From positions 1,116,001 through 1,180,000 of the forward strand of contig OZ025799.1 in assembly GCA_964019425.1 (NCBI GenBank): a stretch of DNA of 64,000 nucleotides. Reading direction: 5' to 3'. A program made the translations under genes and the position numbers. This document shows, piece by piece, positions 60,988-64,000 of the stretch. This stretch comes from Flectonema sp. DT1601 (Eukaryota; Euglenozoa; Diplonemea; Diplonemida; Diplonemidae). Below the pieces are notes generated by a model. The model made no database searches. It was not told where the DNA came from and saw only the letters and a list, made by a program, of their open reading frames with translations. Each line of letters opens with the position of its first letter. The first letter of the stretch is position 1.

Positions 60988-63900
60988 ATGTGGTCTGTAG
61001 TTGTGTTCCTACTCGCGGCGCTTACCATAGTTGAGGGAGGATGGCCTCAGTGTGCCACAGCTTACGAATATTGCAATGACATAATAAGTAGTGAATTTTC
61101 ATGGGCACTGGATCGGGCAGAAAGATCACGACCAATAGATGAAACAACCAGCCAACTGATTAGTAAGGGGGCACCTGCATTGGGTGCAATTTGTAATTCA
61201 GAAAACTGGGTCAGGCGTGAACATTGTTTGTATTGTCCGCTTAAGCTAATAATAACAGAACCGCCCCAACTGCGAATGGAAATATGTGTTCGAGACAATA
61301 GTTTTGAGCCTTTTGAAAGGGATGCCCATATAGACATCTATCACAAGTTAAATGGACATGAGACTGAACTCATCCTCGCGGGCGACGACTCTGGTGAGCT
61401 GACCGGCTGCTCTCCCACAGAATTCGAAGACGGAAAGAACTATACTGGTAAAATGGTATTAATTATGCGTGGTCGGTGTTACTTCCATAGAAAAGCCCAA
61501 AGTGCTGCTGTTGCAGGAGCTGAATCGGCGATCATCATCAACCCAAGTGTAACAATTATTCACAAATGGAAACAACTAAACATGGAAGGTCTTTCTGATG
61601 GATTCTCAAAAATACCTGTTGTCAGTACTTACATATATCCAATAACAAAAGTATTAGCAGCCATGAGGAGAGGTACAAAAATTGTTGGTAAGCTTGAACT
61701 GTCCTGTACTGTTCCTCAGAATTACAACCAATACGAAGAGAATAACTGCCCCATGCCGTACTTTGTTGATATGTGCAACATGCCTAGATTTTCCTTAGGA
61801 AATCGTCTTTGTTCAAAATGTTCATTTTTTATTGAAGTTGGTGAAATGGATATATGTGTTTGGGGAAATGATTTTTATCCAAAATTAAAGAGAAATCACA
61901 TCTTACATAATAGTAAGTTTCCTTCGCTTCCATTCACTTCCAATGAAGCGGTGTTTATTCCACATGACGGATGTGATGTTTCTCTTTTTAATTCACTTGT
62001 AAAAGATAAATTAGTATTCATAATTATTAATAATTTATGCATACCTGAAGCGATAGAAGCTATTCAAAATAATGGCGCTAAGGCTATTTTTTCATTAAAA
62101 AAAGACAACAACAGACCAATTACATTCACAAGTACTTTTTTTAATATTCCATTTCATCAAATTGATACTGACAACGTCACTTCAGTAATCAACTATGTTA
62201 CATTGAACAACGCAATTAACGGGGCTCCTGTGTATAAAATTCCTGGTAGGGTTATATTTAAAACGTCGTCAGTAAGGCCTTTCGTGCATTTATTAAGAGA
62301 AGAAATGGTAATGCCTGCAGCCGTGTTGGCATCGTCAACGTTTAGTTGGTCGGTGGCAATCATATTGAGTGCTGTTGGAATCGTGTTTTTATCAACCATA
62401 AATGTTGTGAAATATAGGGGGCAAGCTGCGCTTAATTCAGGAACTAAATCATGCACAAAAGAAGAAGGCTATACAGTTCCCTTATCAGCTGCGAGTATGA
62501 CTTTGTCTGTGACTTTGTTAGTTGCTATAGGATGCACTGCTTTTGTTCTTGCTTATTTGGCAGGTCGAAAGACGTGTAGAACAACTCGTCACAATGCACA
62601 GCTAGCTGTTAGTATTTCTCATCGAAATACTGCTGACAGTCTTCATAATTTAAATCGAATATGGAGGAAGGCTTTGATTGAAAAAGCAGTCAGCACAACT
62701 AAGAACTTCTTAGATACTGGTGTTAGACTTGCAAGGTCACTCTCAAATATTTATTTACACTATGATGAGACTTGGCAAACCTTTTATCCTCTTCATCAAA
62801 TTCAAAAAGACATCGATTATCCGTGGCTTAGACAAATTAAAATGAGAAACGGATTCTTCTCTGCAGGAGACATTATTACTGACTATGGTATAGGTCCAAT
62901 GGTTAGACCCCCTTACGTAAACACAACTCACAATGGTTTCTTATATGATTTTGTTAAGGTAAAGTCTGATGAATTCGGCCAGTTTGTAGCCTATGAAAAT
63001 TACCTTCTGAGAACTCAATACGAGCCTTTGGATATTGTGGGAGGGACTTATGTGGAGCCGATGAAATTAATCGAGGGAAAGAAAAAAAATGAAGCAGTAT
63101 TCCTGAGAAATCCTTATAATATCTGTTTTTATGAAGGGATAAGTAAAAATACTCCTCTTTCGATATTGGTGCCAATCTTTACGTCAATTTCACGTGATGT
63201 CCCAGTTGGTGTGGTGGAAATTCATCGAAAATCACAAGACTTATCCGACTCAATCTTGAGAAAAATACGAGTGATCCCAGAAGCACAAAATGTCACTGTC
63301 ATTGTCTTGGATAGAAAAACTGGTATTCTATTATGCAACAGTGTTTCCAGCTTTGGTCATAGCGACATGTTTCCTATTAGAGATACGTACTTACCAGCAA
63401 CCTGGTACTTCTCATTAAGCAATGCCTATTCTTTAGAACTACGTGCTCTTGGGATAATGTTATGGGATGCTGGAAATGGATCTTACGATGATGGTTTTGG
63501 AAGACTTGCTAATGATGAGCAACAGTTGAGTGGAACTTTTGATCAAAAAGACTACTACAGAGATACTGTTGATCATTTGGTACTCAAATTCGATTTTGAG
63601 CAACGAGATGATTTCACGTATTTGAGAGACTCGACTTCTGAACAATGGAGAGCAGAAATGAGAGATGGATCCTGTCACAATTTCGAGTGCACCCAAACTG
63701 AGAAAATCAGAAACGGAATAAATACTTTCATGAACTTCGATGGAAAGTCAATATTATACATCTACACCAACTTAACGATTGATGCAAAACGAGTTGCTGC
63801 AACTCGTATTGGAAATGGTACTTGGCAGTCTTCATTCACACCGTGGAATAGTACAATTATCTACTCTGATGGAACAGAAGTAGTCGCAAGATACGCTGAA

Positions 63901-64000
63901 AATATTCATAAACCAGTTCTCAGACAAGAATGGACGCATCAATACTTCTCAATCTCAATATGGTTTATGACGAGTGAAGTAATAAGTGACGTTAAGGAAC
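60988..64000 (+). CDS. Receptor-like membrane protein with PA, Cache-like and LamG-like regions, 3' end outside window
   Basis: An uninterrupted frame of 1004 codons from the ATG at 60988 to the window edge, with no stop. A signal peptide (MWSVVVFLLAALTIVEG) leads a cysteine-rich ectodomain. A protease-associated (PA) domain lies at about 130-225 (YTGKMVLIMRGRCYFHRKAQ, then VAGAESAIIINP). A second, weaker PA-like unit is at about 310-420 (KLVFIIINNLCIPEAIEAIQ). Membrane segments lie at about 446-471 and 502-527. A helix and a long region like a dCache sensor follow to about 820, then an NGINTFMNFDGK...TPWNSTIIY...YFSISIWFM stretch like the start of a LamG/ConA domain. N-glycosylation sites are present. 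It would sense an extracellular ligand; the output domain (for example a cyclase or kinase) is not in the window. Confidence 0.8.
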   Translation, partial: MWSVVVFLLAALTIVEGGWPQCATAYEYCNDIISSEFSWALDRAERSRPIDETTSQLISKGAPALGAICNSENWVRREHCLYCPLKLIITEPPQLRMEICVRDNSFEPFERDAHIDIYHKLNGHETELILAGDDSGELTGCSPTEFEDGKNYTGKMVLIMRGRCYFHRKAQSAAVAGAESAIIINPSVTIIHKWKQLNMEGLSDGFSKIPVVSTYIYPITKVLAAMRRGTKIVGKLELSCTVPQNYNQYEENNCPMPYFVDMCNMPRFSLGNRLCSKCSFFIEVGEMDICVWGNDFYPKLKRNHILHNSKFPSLPFTSNEAVFIPHDGCDVSLFNSLVKDKLVFIIINNLCIPEAIEAIQNNGAKAIFSLKKDNNRPITFTSTFFNIPFHQIDTDNVTSVINYVTLNNAINGAPVYKIPGRVIFKTSSVRPFVHLLREEMVMPAAVLASSTFSWSVAIILSAVGIVFLSTINVVKYRGQAALNSGTKSCTKEEGYTVPLSAASMTLSVTLLVAIGCTAFVLAYLAGRKTCRTTRHNAQLAVSISHRNTADSLHNLNRIWRKALIEKAVSTTKNFLDTGVRLARSLSNIYLHYDETWQTFYPLHQIQKDIDYPWLRQIKMRNGFFSAGDIITDYGIGPMVRPPYVNTTHNGFLYDFVKVKSDEFGQFVAYENYLLRTQYEPLDIVGGTYVEPMKLIEGKKKNEAVFLRNPYNICFYEGISKNTPLSILVPIFTSISRDVPVGVVEIHRKSQDLSDSILRKIRVIPEAQNVTVIVLDRKTGILLCNSVSSFGHSDMFPIRDTYLPATWYFSLSNAYSLELRALGIMLWDAGNGSYDDGFGRLANDEQQLSGTFDQKDYYRDTVDHLVLKFDFEQRDDFTYLRDSTSEQWRAEMRDGSCHNFECTQTEKIRNGINTFMNFDGKSILYIYTNLTIDAKRVAATRIGNGTWQSSFTPWNSTIIYSDGTEVVARYAENIHKPVLRQEWTHQYFSISIWFMTSEVISDVKE

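Overview
This is nuclear DNA of a eukaryotic microbe. Host genes carry short GT-AG introns, several proteins have signal peptides or membrane anchors, and intergenic DNA is AT-rich with long A/T homopolymers. I could not fix the lineage. PT-rich stalks are common in stramenopiles. A one-strand gene layout with T-rich acceptors before start codons, and a LINE carrying a 2A peptide upstream of its endonuclease, recall Euglenozoa. A CTFxPKI-type motif is widespread in protist proteins. All of this is suggestive only.

Layout. 0.7-5.3 kb: a cell-surface chitinase with three almost identical GH18 domains, a PT-rich stalk and a membrane anchor. 5.3-11.7 kb: gene-poor AT-rich DNA with a dispersed repeat. 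11.7-17.8 kb: tRNA-Gln(UUG) with a whole LINE (A) just upstream. 18.7-37.7 kb: twelve genes, all on the + strand. They encode a small membrane protein, a sulfotransferase, a basic disordered protein, a CCCH/AlkB-like oxygenase, PEX13, WDR43/UTP5, a GT61 glycosyltransferase, PPP4R2, a CTFxPKI-motif protein, two unknown small proteins and an LLPH-like basic protein. 38.9-45.1 kb: tRNA-Arg(ACG) with LINE B upstream. 45.1-51.2 kb: LINE C, head to head with B. 51.4-52.6 kb: an LSU rRNA fragment and LINE scraps. 53.2-60.5 kb: a tandem duplication of a ubiquitin-like + LRR gene, with foldback elements in one copy and decayed Penelope-like pieces. 61.0-64.0 kb: the 5' part of a large receptor-like gene (PA domains, membrane segments, Cache-like and LamG-like regions) running off the window.

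Main discoveries. (1) LINEs A and B have target-site duplications that begin exactly 10 bp upstream of the first base of a tRNA gene, in the same orientation. Before B arrived, LINE C also began about 22 bp from the same tRNA-Arg gene. (2) In A and B, ORF1 and ORF2 share one reading frame and are separated by a single UGA (followed by CUU G or CUA G). ORF2 has no usable AUG, and a DVERNPGP 2A peptide lies 20-55 codons after the stop. This suggests stop-codon read-through followed by 2A ribosome skipping. (3) Nine predicted cis-introns have GTATGT-like donors and A/C-rich acceptors ending in CAG (usually AACAG), with no pyrimidine tract. Most 5' leaders instead show a T/C-rich CAG close to the ATG. 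With every host gene on one strand, this hints at spliced-leader trans-splicing with a separate acceptor grammar.
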